The translations under genes and the position numbers were made by a program. This document shows positions 1 to 8,248 of a stretch of DNA of 20,486 bases, one piece after another. The DNA comes from a virus. Numbering within the stretch: position 1 is the first letter of the stretch; each line of letters begins with the position of its first letter. Under the pieces are notes generated by a model. It worked only from the letters and a program-made list of their open reading frames with translations. It did not search any database and was not told the origin of the DNA. The stretch lies in the IMG/VR virus record IMGVR_UViG_3300012728_000088, positions 1 through 20,486 of that record. One strand, written 5' to 3'.

Positions 1-250
1 CAACTTCGTAAGCCCGTGGCTGATCCCCTTCTTGGGCTACCTGAATCACGCCGTCTAGAGCGTTCTTGCCCATGTTGACAAGTTCCTTCAGGTTCTCGCG
101 CACCACCTCGTAATCGGTCTTGAGATCCTTTTGTAGTTTCTCATCGGTGAGAGGAACAGGATCAACCTTTGCAAGAACTGCATGAGGCGGAACAATAGAC
201 TTCACTGGCTCTGTTCCCAGAGCCTTTTCAATACCATCAAATCCACTCAT
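1..250 (-). CDS. 16: Small terminase subunit gp16 (N-terminal part, cut by window start)
   Basis: Small terminase subunits recognise phage DNA and feed it to the large terminase (gp17) for packaging into the prohead. Eighty-three residues are visible, from MSGFDGIEKAL onward, and the gene continues past the left edge. The segment DYEVVRENL (residues 46-54), followed by a helical stretch and QPRAYEV (77-83), corresponds to what I recall of T4 gp16 (DDYGVVRRNM ... SPRHMEV), with the same spacing. The ATG at 250-248 is preceded by a good Shine-Dalgarno (AAGGAG) that overlaps the TAA stop of gp15, which supports the start and suggests coupled translation. Position directly after gp15 is the T4 order, so gp17 is expected just outside the window. 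The identification rests on motif resemblance plus synteny. Confidence 0.87.
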   Translation of the reverse strand, partial: MSGFDGIEKALGTEPVKSIVPPHAVLAKVDPVPLTDEKLQKDLKTDYEVVRENLKELVNMGKNALDGVIQVAQEGDQPRAYEV

Positions 251-260
251 GGTCTACTCC

Positions 261-1112
261 TTAAATATTCCAATCCACAGTTATACCACCCGATGCCATT
301 CCTGCTGCGTATGTGGTGCCTCCACCTGACTGTGGCTGATACACCTTGGCATACGGAGTGTAATTGTTGGCATTGGAATTTGCACCACAGGCTCCAGAAA
401 TTCCAGTAATCACATCACCGTAATTACCGTGATCGGTTGTGCTGCCTGCGCTGAAGCCGTCCCCAAACACATCAAAATTCCACAGCCCTGCTTTAATGGA
501 GCGAATTTCCTTGTAGTTGCGCGTGGCTCCAAACAAGTAAGTCTTCATTGTGAAGTTCAGCGTGAAGATGATGGAACGGCGAGTTTCAAAATCGCCTTCG
601 TAGTCTTCTTCAGACGAAACCGAATTCAAGTACAGCGGAATGTCCACCTTCTTGTTGATGTCGTCAAAGTTCACAGTCATCACGAATTCAGGAGCAAAGT
701 ACGGTAGAATCTGCTCCACGATACGCAGCCCGTCATCCATGTTTCGCACATACACATACAGCGCAAAATCAATGTTGTACGGCACTTCTGCGTAGGTGTA
801 ATTCACCCCAACAGGACTGCTCGTAGTGGGACGCACAAAATGACGAGTAGCACTGTTGCGCTTGCGAGTGGCATCGTAGTTGTATCCCGCAATCTCAAAC
901 GCCATGCGTGGCAGTGTGATCTGATTCGGGTTTGAAAAATACGGATCGCCCGCAAGCCGCACCTTGTACTTCTCCTTGGGAGCATACGAGATGGGCACCA
1001 GCAGCGTCTTTGTGCCACCGCTTTCAGCCTTGTCAATGTAGATTTGATTGAACAGCGAACCGAAGGCTACCACCATGCGGCGAATGGAACCGTTATAGAA
1101 TGGGGTAAACAT
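261..1112 (-). CDS. 15: Tail sheath stabiliser / tail terminator protein gp15
   Basis: In T4, gp15 forms a hexameric ring that caps the finished tail, stabilises the sheath and provides the surface that joins the neck. This 283-residue protein is close to T4 gp15 in length (about 272). It opens with MFTPFYNGSIRRM, has VPISYAPKEKY at residues 39-49 and IVEQILPYFAPEF at 131-143; these match the T4 segments VPITYASKEHF and IVEQILPYFQPHF. The last 70 residues are rich in Gly, Asn and Ser and look variable. The ATG overlaps the gp14 stop by one base (TAATG), a typical coupling arrangement, with a GAGGG purine stretch about 12 nt upstream. gp16 follows after 10 bp. Confidence 0.95.
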   Translation of the reverse strand: MFTPFYNGSIRRMVVAFGSLFNQIYIDKAESGGTKTLLVPISYAPKEKYKVRLAGDPYFSNPNQITLPRMAFEIAGYNYDATRKRNSATRHFVRPTTSSPVGVNYTYAEVPYNIDFALYVYVRNMDDGLRIVEQILPYFAPEFVMTVNFDDINKKVDIPLYLNSVSSEEDYEGDFETRRSIIFTLNFTMKTYLFGATRNYKEIRSIKAGLWNFDVFGDGFSAGSTTDHGNYGDVITGISGACGANSNANNYTPYAKVYQPQSGGGTTYAAGMASGGITVDWNI

Positions 1113-2002
1113 TAGTAGTTGCCCTCACTAAACGGATCAACTTCAGTGAAATCAAAGATGTCATCACGCTTGGATTCAAGATCCAATTCCTCGTTGTCCT
1201 GCTGATCTTGGTGTGCCACGCGAACATCAGTGGTGTAGATGCCCGAGATGGCATATGTGTATCCGCTGTCGTTGCCCCTGATGATGTCTCCCACCTCAAA
1301 TACGCCTTCTTGCGTGTTGACGCGAATATAGTAACTGCCCACGGTGGGATGGGGATACGGACGGTACTCCACCCGACCGTAGGCGTGTTTGTCGCCTGAT
1401 GTGCCTGTGTACACTTCTTCGCCGGGATACAGATCGCCAACCCATGCTCCGAGTGTGAATCCAAGAGCGTAAGAAGACTTGATATTCATCACCGCATCCA
1501 GTTCGCTTTCGCCGGTGTCAATCTTCTCGTTGGAGAACTTGAAGGCTTCACACGACAGTTTAAACGAGTACCGATCACCCGCCGGATAGAACGGGTTGTC
1601 GTGCTTGACAAACTTGATTTCCATCATGGAGTACGGGTAGTCAAAGAATATTACATCGCCTTCACGGGGACGACCGAGCCGCTGTATGTCGGGGTGGTGT
1701 CCCATGACATCCATGAACCGCTTTCGGGACACAATAAACACCGCAGAGTCTTTCACATCAAGCCCGAAGCGCGACATTTCAGAGTCGCCCTCAAACCCTT
1801 CGGCGTTCTCCAAGTACATCTCAATACGATTGGCATCAAGGAATTCCGAAACTTCTTCACCAAGAATAAGGTCTTCCGTGACTTTTTCACGCGGAATGTA
1901 TATCATCTCATGCCCGTGGATTTTGATGACCTCGGTGGTGAGTGATTCAAGGAGGCTTTGTTCCCCCTTCTTGTTCCTGCGAAAATACGGATTAACTGTC
2001 AT
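1112..2002 (-). CDS. 14: Neck (head completion) protein gp14
   Basis: gp14 acts with gp13 at the portal vertex after packaging to close the head and present the site where the tail docks. The 296-residue product shows the family landmarks in order: YIPREKVTEDLILGE (35-49), an EGFEGDSEMSRFGLDV block (68-83), PREGDVIFF (112-120) and DNPFYPAG (135-142). T4 gp14 has YYVPREYVSPDLIFGED, FEGYEG...FGMQV, PKEGDLIYF and YDPFYQLG at equivalent places. It is about 40 residues longer than T4 gp14, mostly in the region 175-270. The C-terminus is acidic and ends in VDPFSEGNY, like the acidic T4 tail. The ATG lies 2 bp after the gp13 stop, with AGGA inside the end of gp13 as ribosome binding site. Confidence 0.95.
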   Translation of the reverse strand: MTVNPYFRRNKKGEQSLLESLTTEVIKIHGHEMIYIPREKVTEDLILGEEVSEFLDANRIEMYLENAEGFEGDSEMSRFGLDVKDSAVFIVSRKRFMDVMGHHPDIQRLGRPREGDVIFFDYPYSMMEIKFVKHDNPFYPAGDRYSFKLSCEAFKFSNEKIDTGESELDAVMNIKSSYALGFTLGAWVGDLYPGEEVYTGTSGDKHAYGRVEYRPYPHPTVGSYYIRVNTQEGVFEVGDIIRGNDSGYTYAISGIYTTDVRVAHQDQQDNEELDLESKRDDIFDFTEVDPFSEGNY

Positions 2003-2004
2003 GG

Positions 2005-2769
2005 TTATCCTGTAATGAAGTCAGGTGGTTCCTGATACTTGAGCAGTACTTCTTCTTCAATAGCCTGTATTGCTGTAGTGGCTTCCTCGTAAAGACGCGC
2101 ACCGTTGAATGTAATGTTTCCTGGCAGCGGAATGCCCTCGTACTTAGACAAGTTGGCACCCCACTGCTGTTTGATGAGAGCCGTGGCGTATTTCTTCAGC
2201 ATGGGATCGTTCCACGCTTCGCTGTATTCCGCGGGATCAATGATTGCGTATCCTTCAATCAAAATGTATTGGTTAGTGTCAAAATCACTCCAGTTCATGT
2301 CAATATTCAGTTTATTGTTGTACTTGTTGAAGCGAATCTGCTTTTCAGGATCAAGCAGTTGCTGCAACATCTCAATGTACTGCATGGTGGACACATAGTA
2401 GTTCATGTTCATGTTGCCTGTGCGGAGTCCGTAGAAATCCGTGAGTGCCATCTGATATCGAACATTGAAAATGTTGTTGACCTGTAAGTTGAAGCCAACC
2501 TGAAACACCCTCGTGATATTAGCAATTTTTGGTCCGTTGGGATCAAGATTGTCCGTGTTGATATACTTGTTGGCGACATCTTGTGCAGTTATCTGATACT
2601 TCCAGTACTGCCGCTGCATACCCAACGAGTTCCAGTCATTAAAATACTGTATAGCCTGATCAAGACGATCTTCCACTTGGGAATCGTCCACATTGATTTC
2701 GATTACTGGCGCACCTAGAGCGCGGAGGCAGTAGTCTTTGAATTCTTGTCGGGTGGTTGGCTTCGCCAT
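2005..2769 (-). CDS. 13: Neck (head completion) protein gp13
   Basis: gp13 binds the portal (gp20) after DNA filling and is the first layer of the neck, below which gp14 and the tail attach. The product has 254 residues, shorter than T4 gp13 (about 309). The N-terminal segment GAPVIEINVDDSQVEDR (19-35), followed by an amphipathic helix with QYFNDW, is the hallmark of this family in T4-like phages. The middle and C-terminal parts are rich in aromatic residues and helix-forming. The ATG has a strong AAAGGAGA Shine-Dalgarno about 6 nt upstream. Unlike gp14 and gp15 it follows a 36-bp gap that contains a possible late promoter box (CTAAATAGG), so the gp13-14-15-16 unit may have its own transcript. 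Confidence 0.94.
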   Translation of the reverse strand: MAKPTTRQEFKDYCLRALGAPVIEINVDDSQVEDRLDQAIQYFNDWNSLGMQRQYWKYQITAQDVANKYINTDNLDPNGPKIANITRVFQVGFNLQVNNIFNVRYQMALTDFYGLRTGNMNMNYYVSTMQYIEMLQQLLDPEKQIRFNKYNNKLNIDMNWSDFDTNQYILIEGYAIIDPAEYSEAWNDPMLKKYATALIKQQWGANLSKYEGIPLPGNITFNGARLYEEATTAIQAIEEEVLLKYQEPPDFITG

Positions 2770-2784
2770 CGTGTCTCCTTTACC

Positions 2785-2793
2785 CCTATTTAG
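2785..2793 (-). promoter_or_regulatory. Putative T4-type late promoter box (CTAAATAGG) before gp13
   Basis: The minus strand reads CTAAATAGG in the 36-bp gap between the 88-residue orphan and gp13. T4 late promoters consist of little more than a -10 box, TATAAATA, read by the gp55 sigma-like factor; CTAAATA is one substitution away over those seven bases. The box ends 15 nt before the gp13 ATG, so a start a few bases downstream would give a short leader beginning near the AAAGGAG. The same nine bases recur in the gap before the 1076-residue gene. Function is inferred; no transcript data are available. Confidence 0.45.
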
Positions 2794-2805
2794 AAGACTA
2801 CGCGG

Positions 2806-3072
2806 CTAGTGGTTTTCCTGCTGTAGCCTCTGCAACAATCTAGCCAATTCACCCTCACGGTTGCAGATGCGGTCGCATTCAGCATCGGTGGACGGTAGAT
2901 ACAGCAGATTGTGCCCGTCTGTAATGTAGTGCCGAACTCCTCGTTCGTACACTCGCGTGTGAAATCCGTGTGGAGCCGAATACCGAGGCTCTAATTTCAA
3001 AAAGTCGGAAAACCGATATTGGGTATCGTTGATCTGCACCGTTCCGTCTATTCCATAATGTATGAGTTTCAT
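2806..3072 (-). CDS. Small hypothetical protein of 88 residues, upstream of gp13
   Basis: I do not recognise this protein. It is read from ATG at 3072 (MKLIHYGIDGTV...), 5 bp after the stop of the 630-residue gene. An upstream in-frame TTG at 3081 would overlap that stop and is less likely. The first half looks like a small beta fold with many Tyr and His residues; the last 25 residues are a charged helix ending in LARLLQRLQQENH. There are two Cys (69 and 73 by my count), spaced C-x3-C, and no signal peptide or membrane segment. No clear Shine-Dalgarno is visible, so translation is probably coupled. In T4 the gene just upstream of gp13 is wac (fibritin); this protein is far too short and lacks the long coiled coil, so it is not wac. 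A virion or assembly role is inferred only from location. Confidence 0.7.
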   Translation of the reverse strand: MKLIHYGIDGTVQINDTQYRFSDFLKLEPRYSAPHGFHTRVYERGVRHYITDGHNLLYLPSTDAECDRICNREGELARLLQRLQQENH

Positions 3073-3077
3073 ATGAA

Positions 3078-4970
3078 TCAACGACCAGGAGAAAACCCGT
3101 CAATAGGAACAATAGCCTTTTCGTCAATAGTGTATTTAACTTCAGGAGCAGTGTACACCTTGGTGGTCTTGGACACCGCAGAAATTGTGAAAGATGGCGA
3201 GTTTGGGGTGACCTGTGCAGACAGTTTTTGCACAAAAGAATCACGACTCAATCCTTCAATCTGCCGCAAACTCGCAAAGTTACTGGATCCACTCACCGCT
3301 GATTTCACCGATGCTGTATCTTGATACGAATATGTGTAGTAACCGGCAACATCGGAATACAGCGCAATCACCGCAGATTTACTGAATTGGTATGAAATAC
3401 CGTCCGCGGAAAATATGGTGTACATTGCTCCGGAGGCTCCCGACAAAACAACTCCATCGTATAGCGTTCTCAAATCCTCAATATTTTGTTTTGTTGGCAG
3501 GAAGGAAAAAGGTCCACTAGAGAATGCTCCACCAGACACTCCAGTTGAGTACAGTTTAGGGAAGTCTCCAGACGCACCCGTGGCTCCACGCATGGCAGCG
3601 GAACCAATCAGATACAGTTGAGTGTTGTCCGCAAGAGAAGACTTTACAGTCTTTACTTCAGCCAAGTTCTTCAACTGCACCACCGATGTGGGAATCAAGC
3701 ACGCGCCGCTGTCGTATCCAAACACATATCCAGCAGACCCACCTGCAACATACGCAATATGCCCCGTGGAAATTCCCGAGAACAGCGGAAGCCCGTGTAC
3801 AGAATCCTGCATGGCATCAATTGTGCCCACATACAGGTTGCTCGTCTTAACATCGGGATCAGTATTGGTGTACATATGAGTAGAAATCACCTTGGACGGT
3901 CCGCTCACAGGGAATATGGATTCTCCCTCTGGTCCGTGTAAGGTGGTGTGCCAAATGGTGTACGCACCCGATGACTGACTAGTAGTTGGAACTGTGCAAG
4001 TGGTTCCGTGTGCAATACCGCGAAGAGCCGTGGATGAAGTGCCGCCGCTCACAACAATATCGTCCAAGTACCCCTTGAGCGGCTTGTTGCCGTGCGGACC
4101 ACCACCAATGGAGAACGGTGCAGCGTTGAATCGGATGTTGCCTGAAAGTCCTGTTTGTTTTGCAATGCGAGTGCCGTTCCAATATGTGGAAACACACGCA
4201 GAGTTGCCTTGGTTGCTGTACGCAAACGCAAAGTGGTGCCACTGATTCAGTGATACACCTGCGGGGGACGCATTCACCGTGTACTCAAATCCGGCTGAAG
4301 AATACGAGTTGGACGACACCATGAGCAGCATTCGTGTTGCGCTGTTGTCGTACTCCAATTGGAAAGAGTCGTTTACCGTACCTGCGGTTCCGCTGGTGGT
4401 CTTGGCAAGCACGATGGGATCGTATGCGCCTGACGGAGTGGACGAAAAGTACAGGAATCCCGATGCCATGAAGTACGGCAGCGAAGAGCCAGGATAGGTG
4501 TAGTCAGGAATGCGAAGACACGCAGCCTGTGTGTCGGTGTCCAAGTACGATCCCTTGAACTGCGCGCACTTCTGTCCCACGATGGTTCCGCTTGTCACGC
4601 CTATGTTGGTGACAACGGTGGGGTTGTATGCCGTAGCCGTAGCCCCGCTCAGTACAAGATTGTTCACCACCGTTGGGTGCAGGGTGGACTGAAACAGGAG
4701 TTCTCCACGATTGAACTGACCAAACATCAGCCCTGTTAGTTTTTGTTCTGTGGTGGGTGGAAGTGTTATGGACGCAAAATAGGTGTCTCCCGCACCACCA
4801 GCACCATATTTAAAAACTTCTGAAACAGAAACCACCGGAATAGACGAGTCTAGCACATACGGAACATACTGTGAATACACAGCAGGTTCGTAAGTGCGAT
4901 CATTAAACCCAACAATTGTTTGAGTTACTTCGCCGGTTGTTTTATTTACTAGGATCAGATTTTTTGCCAT
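3078..4970 (-). CDS. Virion-associated protein with LamG-like (concanavalin-fold) domain, putative adhesin
   Basis: This 630-residue protein has a region at about 135-310 with the pattern of a laminin-G-like / concanavalin-A jelly-roll domain. The strand-turn series includes SLNQWHHFAFAYS (240-252), YWNGTRIA (263-270), an L-x-GNI strand, PFSIGGG (285-291) and GYLDDIVVSGG (300-310). Such domains bind carbohydrate or protein surfaces and occur in phage tail fibres. The N-terminal 130 residues (starting MAKNLILVNKTTGEV) may attach it to the virion, and the 320 residues after the LamG region are beta-rich with no family I can name. It has no signal peptide or membrane helix. The ATG lies 20 bp after the 1076-residue gene, with only a modest GGAA upstream. 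A receptor-binding or decoration role is inferred from the domain and its place in the fibre cluster. Confidence 0.75.
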   Translation of the reverse strand: MAKNLILVNKTTGEVTQTIVGFNDRTYEPAVYSQYVPYVLDSSIPVVSVSEVFKYGAGGAGDTYFASITLPPTTEQKLTGLMFGQFNRGELLFQSTLHPTVVNNLVLSGATATAYNPTVVTNIGVTSGTIVGQKCAQFKGSYLDTDTQAACLRIPDYTYPGSSLPYFMASGFLYFSSTPSGAYDPIVLAKTTSGTAGTVNDSFQLEYDNSATRMLLMVSSNSYSSAGFEYTVNASPAGVSLNQWHHFAFAYSNQGNSACVSTYWNGTRIAKQTGLSGNIRFNAAPFSIGGGPHGNKPLKGYLDDIVVSGGTSSTALRGIAHGTTCTVPTTSQSSGAYTIWHTTLHGPEGESIFPVSGPSKVISTHMYTNTDPDVKTSNLYVGTIDAMQDSVHGLPLFSGISTGHIAYVAGGSAGYVFGYDSGACLIPTSVVQLKNLAEVKTVKSSLADNTQLYLIGSAAMRGATGASGDFPKLYSTGVSGGAFSSGPFSFLPTKQNIEDLRTLYDGVVLSGASGAMYTIFSADGISYQFSKSAVIALYSDVAGYYTYSYQDTASVKSAVSGSSNFASLRQIEGLSRDSFVQKLSAQVTPNSPSFTISAVSKTTKVYTAPEVKYTIDEKAIVPIDGFSPGR

Positions 4971-5314
4971 GTTTGTTTCCGCAAGTCAGATTAACTATTT
5001 GTGTTGTAGAAAATAGAACTCTTCTTCCCGTTTGCCACCGCTCCACTTGGATCTGATGCGCCGTTTGCTGTGGTAACACTAGAACCGGTTGTAACACTGC
5101 CTGCGTAGGTCAATCCAATAGTACCGGCGGCATTTCCCGCTCCACATGACGCAAGGGGAGAATCTGATTTCCAATCAAACACCGCAGGCATAATCCATCC
5201 AACTTTACGAACTGCTTCTCCTGATGTAGACCAAATACCAGCAGTTCTTCCACCACCCACGGTTGGTTGTGATCCGGTATTCTGCCACCAACGGTAGTAC
5301 TGACTAGTAGTTGG
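3974..5314. repeat. 16-bp sequence shared by the LamG and beta-helix genes (PTTSQ motif)
   Basis: ACTGACTAGTAGTTGG occurs at 3974-3989 and 5299-5314 (plus-strand spelling; the feature spans both copies). In both genes the minus strand encodes PTTSQ, followed within a few residues by a Trp: VPTTSQSSGAYTIW in the 630-residue protein (from 327) and LPTTSQYYRWW in the 1076-residue protein (from 969). The surrounding sequence is not alike. Confidence 0.6.
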
Positions 5315-8221
5315 CAAATTGTATTTGAATCCGGGTGCGCGAGACATAATGTTTTGTGTTGGTGTGCCGCCAGCACTGAATATATGGGCAAGTTGAGTGG
5401 CTGCAATACTGCTGTCCGTGGTGATTCCTGCTGGAATTATTCCAAGTCGTGATCCCGAATTAATAGAATAGAAAGACAAATTTGGACTAATACCATTGGT
5501 GGCTGTGACTGCCGGACGGGTCTGTTCCGCTGTTCCAAAACCATCAAATGCAGACACGATATTAACTGTTTCGGGTTGGACGAATACACTGGATGCTTTA
5601 GATGCAAGTAGAACTATCGCAGGCTCAACCGTACCAACACCAAGCCCACTCTGAATAGTAGTCCACGCGGGAGTTCCATACGGCTCAAACACACAAACAA
5701 CCGCTGCGTGGAAATTATTTGCTCCTGTGCTTACACTGGGGAATTCAACCACAGAATTTACATCAGCAGCAACACAGGTTTGCTGAATAGTTCCTACTAC
5801 TGTGTCTACACAAGGCTTGAACGCCTTGGCGTACACCGATCCCAAACCAGCGTATGAACCGTTTCGAACCATAACTGCGTGATTTGCTGCGCCATTGATA
5901 AGAAGTGCGCCCATTTCATCGAATTCAGAATTTTGTATATCACCACCATTTAATTTCTCATTGTGCCCCAAAGACGCAAGCAGTTTGGAACTGTCTGCCA
6001 AGTACACTGCACGATTGTCGGCAGCAGTAAAAATCAAATTTTTGCGAACACTCAAAGTAGAGTTGCGATACACGCCCACTGATGTATCAAAACTGTCCGT
6101 TCCCGTGTGCCAACGGTAACTACGATAACCGGCTATGGGATACGGCAGTCCTGTTCCTGCTGTGGTTACGCCAGTAATTGATTGCCCACCTGCGGCAGTG
6201 GTCTTGAATGCGGTCTTTCCAATTTCAAACTTTCCGCCAGATAGAGTGGTTTCATTGTCGCTGAACGCGATGAATTCAAGTGTGTATCCGGTGCCCGTGC
6301 TAATACTGTTGAAATCGTCTTGCAGCGAAAAACTCAATCCATTAATATCACCAACACGGTATCCGTACACATTCAGATTCTGATAGTAAGCGGGAACTGG
6401 AGTTCCGGCTACCGAGTGCGTGGATGTGTACTGCCCTGAACTATAAGCCGCAGTTCCACCGCCTGCAATGTTGGTTATGTATCCAAGTGTGTATCCAGTG
6501 GCAGCACCTGTTCGCATGAACACTGCGGCTGCTGTGTAGCCGTTTTGGAATGCTTGATTGGAGTTTGTTGTGTTTTCGATTCCACCCCAAGACGGTGGAT
6601 ACATGAACGAGTAAGTGTTTCCGCTTGATGCAGAAGAACCCGCAAACACAGGAATCCGCAACACAAACTGAAAACGGGGCAGGGCACGGTTCGAATTTAT
6701 CACTGCACTGCGTACTGTGATATTAGAATTGTCGGTTGCCACAATTGCTTGTCTTCCGTACTGTATGAAGCAGCCTTGTTCTGTGTGATAGAACGCTGAA
6801 AACGGAAGCAAACGGTCAACCTCGTATCCAATCTGTACTGTTGACGAGCGTGCATATATTCCAGTTTCCACATTAACTGCTGTGAGTACTGGAGTATTAT
6901 CAGGATCACCTAGTTTGGCGAAAATGCTGTACGCACCAGAAGTATGTACTCCAGTGAATGTGGTGTATGAGTTTTCACTAGAAATATTTGCGTAAGTGGT
7001 AATTGTGGAATTAACTGCACATATTGCAAACTCTGCGTGATACACACCCAAGTGACGAATGCCCACGGTGGCGTTTTCAGCGCGAAGCAATGCAGTACCC
7101 CAAAAAGACGCATTTACTTGCGGAGAAAATTCTTCCGTGGGATACAGTGCATTCAGTGCTTTGGTTTTGTTTGCGTTAGCATTAGGCACAGTAAAATCAT
7201 TTGCTACAAGCATGAAATTGCGAATGGCTTTAATCGTTCCACCAGAGATATTGAACAGTGGTTTCGTACTTGTAGCAGTTCTCTGTATGACCACAGGAAA
7301 ACTTGTCACCAAGTGCGGCTGATCGGTGATTTGAGAGTCACCCGCAGTCCTGGTTGGGTAGGTACTAACCGTGCCTTGTTGTCCGTAATATCCGTTGGGC
7401 TTGCTGTACTGATTTTCGGGATAGTTGCTGGCTACGCCGTGCCACGGAATGGTGTTTCCAATGCCATTGCTGACAGCACCTTTGGTGTGTGGGGAGAACG
7501 CAGGAATTCGTGGATCGGTGTTGGTATTCTTGAAGATGAGCCGCAAATCAGTGGTTGATGTGGTTGCGTCTGCAATCTGTGCAAGCCCGTAAATTCCATT
7601 GGCGTGTTCATAGGAGTATCCGTGATTAAAGAACATATCACCGTAAATACCACTGCGAGTGGAACGCCGATCCAATCCATTGTAAAACACACCAGTTGTG
7701 GGATCACTATATGTGGCATTTGGATTGCCGGACGAACTCAATGACGGATTGCTGATAGCCACCCATCCGTTGGTGTCAGCGGCAACATATCCGTGGGTGT
7801 GCCCTGCAATGCAATTAGTGAGATTAACTGTGCCGGTGTGCCCGTGATACGAAATACGAGAAATGTCCCATGAGTAGTTCTGCACACGGTGCAAATACCG
7901 CTGCTTTACCGCTGCGGGATCGCCTTGAATAATAATGTTGCCGCCTTGTGGGTGGTACAGGTTGTCGGGAATTTCAGCATCCGAGTACGCATAGGTTCCA
8001 CCCGCAAAGGTGATGTACAGTTGCCCATTGCCGGTGATGTTGTAGTTCTGTGCAAGGCTCCACGCCTTATTCAGCGAAAACACAGGCACATTGGCAGCCA
8101 GTCCAGTGTTGGAATCGCTGCCGTTGGGAGCCACATAGATGGTAAGGCTCGCGCCCGGCGCAATGATCTTTAAATCAAGAAGCGGATTGTTGGTTATAGA
8201 TGGCAGTGATGAGTATGGCAT
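4991..8221 (-). CDS. Large putative beta-helix tail fibre / tailspike-like protein
   Basis: The product has 1076 residues. Near the N-terminus, IYVAPNGSDSNTG (28-40) followed by a PVFSLNKAWSLAQ stretch matches the opening of many right-handed parallel beta-helix (pectin-lyase-like) proteins, which read roughly YVspnGsDsnsGt...PfaTl..A. The following several hundred residues are full of short strands and Asn, Ser, Thr and Gly turns (for example LYITFAGGTY, NIIIQGDP, TVNLTNCIAGHTHG), as expected for a solenoid. I see no convincing catalytic set for a depolymerase. The C-terminal 100 residues hold a Trp-rich patch (YYRWWQ, 975-980) and a Gly/Ser/Thr-rich end. The 42-bp upstream gap contains CTAAATAGG and an AGGAA ribosome binding site. 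It most likely acts as a virion-attached receptor-binding protein; an enzymatic tailspike is possible but not shown. Confidence 0.72.
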   Translation of the reverse strand: MPYSSLPSITNNPLLDLKIIAPGASLTIYVAPNGSDSNTGLAANVPVFSLNKAWSLAQNYNITGNGQLYITFAGGTYAYSDAEIPDNLYHPQGGNIIIQGDPAAVKQRYLHRVQNYSWDISRISYHGHTGTVNLTNCIAGHTHGYVAADTNGWVAISNPSLSSSGNPNATYSDPTTGVFYNGLDRRSTRSGIYGDMFFNHGYSYEHANGIYGLAQIADATTSTTDLRLIFKNTNTDPRIPAFSPHTKGAVSNGIGNTIPWHGVASNYPENQYSKPNGYYGQQGTVSTYPTRTAGDSQITDQPHLVTSFPVVIQRTATSTKPLFNISGGTIKAIRNFMLVANDFTVPNANANKTKALNALYPTEEFSPQVNASFWGTALLRAENATVGIRHLGVYHAEFAICAVNSTITTYANISSENSYTTFTGVHTSGAYSIFAKLGDPDNTPVLTAVNVETGIYARSSTVQIGYEVDRLLPFSAFYHTEQGCFIQYGRQAIVATDNSNITVRSAVINSNRALPRFQFVLRIPVFAGSSASSGNTYSFMYPPSWGGIENTTNSNQAFQNGYTAAAVFMRTGAATGYTLGYITNIAGGGTAAYSSGQYTSTHSVAGTPVPAYYQNLNVYGYRVGDINGLSFSLQDDFNSISTGTGYTLEFIAFSDNETTLSGGKFEIGKTAFKTTAAGGQSITGVTTAGTGLPYPIAGYRSYRWHTGTDSFDTSVGVYRNSTLSVRKNLIFTAADNRAVYLADSSKLLASLGHNEKLNGGDIQNSEFDEMGALLINGAANHAVMVRNGSYAGLGSVYAKAFKPCVDTVVGTIQQTCVAADVNSVVEFPSVSTGANNFHAAVVCVFEPYGTPAWTTIQSGLGVGTVEPAIVLLASKASSVFVQPETVNIVSAFDGFGTAEQTRPAVTATNGISPNLSFYSINSGSRLGIIPAGITTDSSIAATQLAHIFSAGGTPTQNIMSRAPGFKYNLPTTSQYYRWWQNTGSQPTVGGGRTAGIWSTSGEAVRKVGWIMPAVFDWKSDSPLASCGAGNAAGTIGLTYAGSVTTGSSVTTANGASDPSGAVANGKKSSIFYNTNS

Positions 8222-8248
8222 GGTGATTCCTGTGGTGTGCTTTTACTA

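Noticed and set aside
2770-2805. Rho-independent terminator in the gaps between genes
   Set aside because: None of the gaps (2770-2805, 4971-4990, 8222-8263, 10841-10887) shows a GC-rich hairpin followed by a T run on the minus strand.
3073-3081. TTG start at 3081 for the 88-residue protein
   Set aside because: It would overlap the upstream stop and has no ribosome binding site; the ATG at 3072 begins a more natural N-terminus.
2879-3244. Minus-strand 121-codon frame overlapping the 88-residue gene and the 3' end of the LamG gene
   Set aside because: It is out of frame with both neighbours, overlaps them heavily and has a Leu/Arg/His-biased composition typical of a shadow frame.
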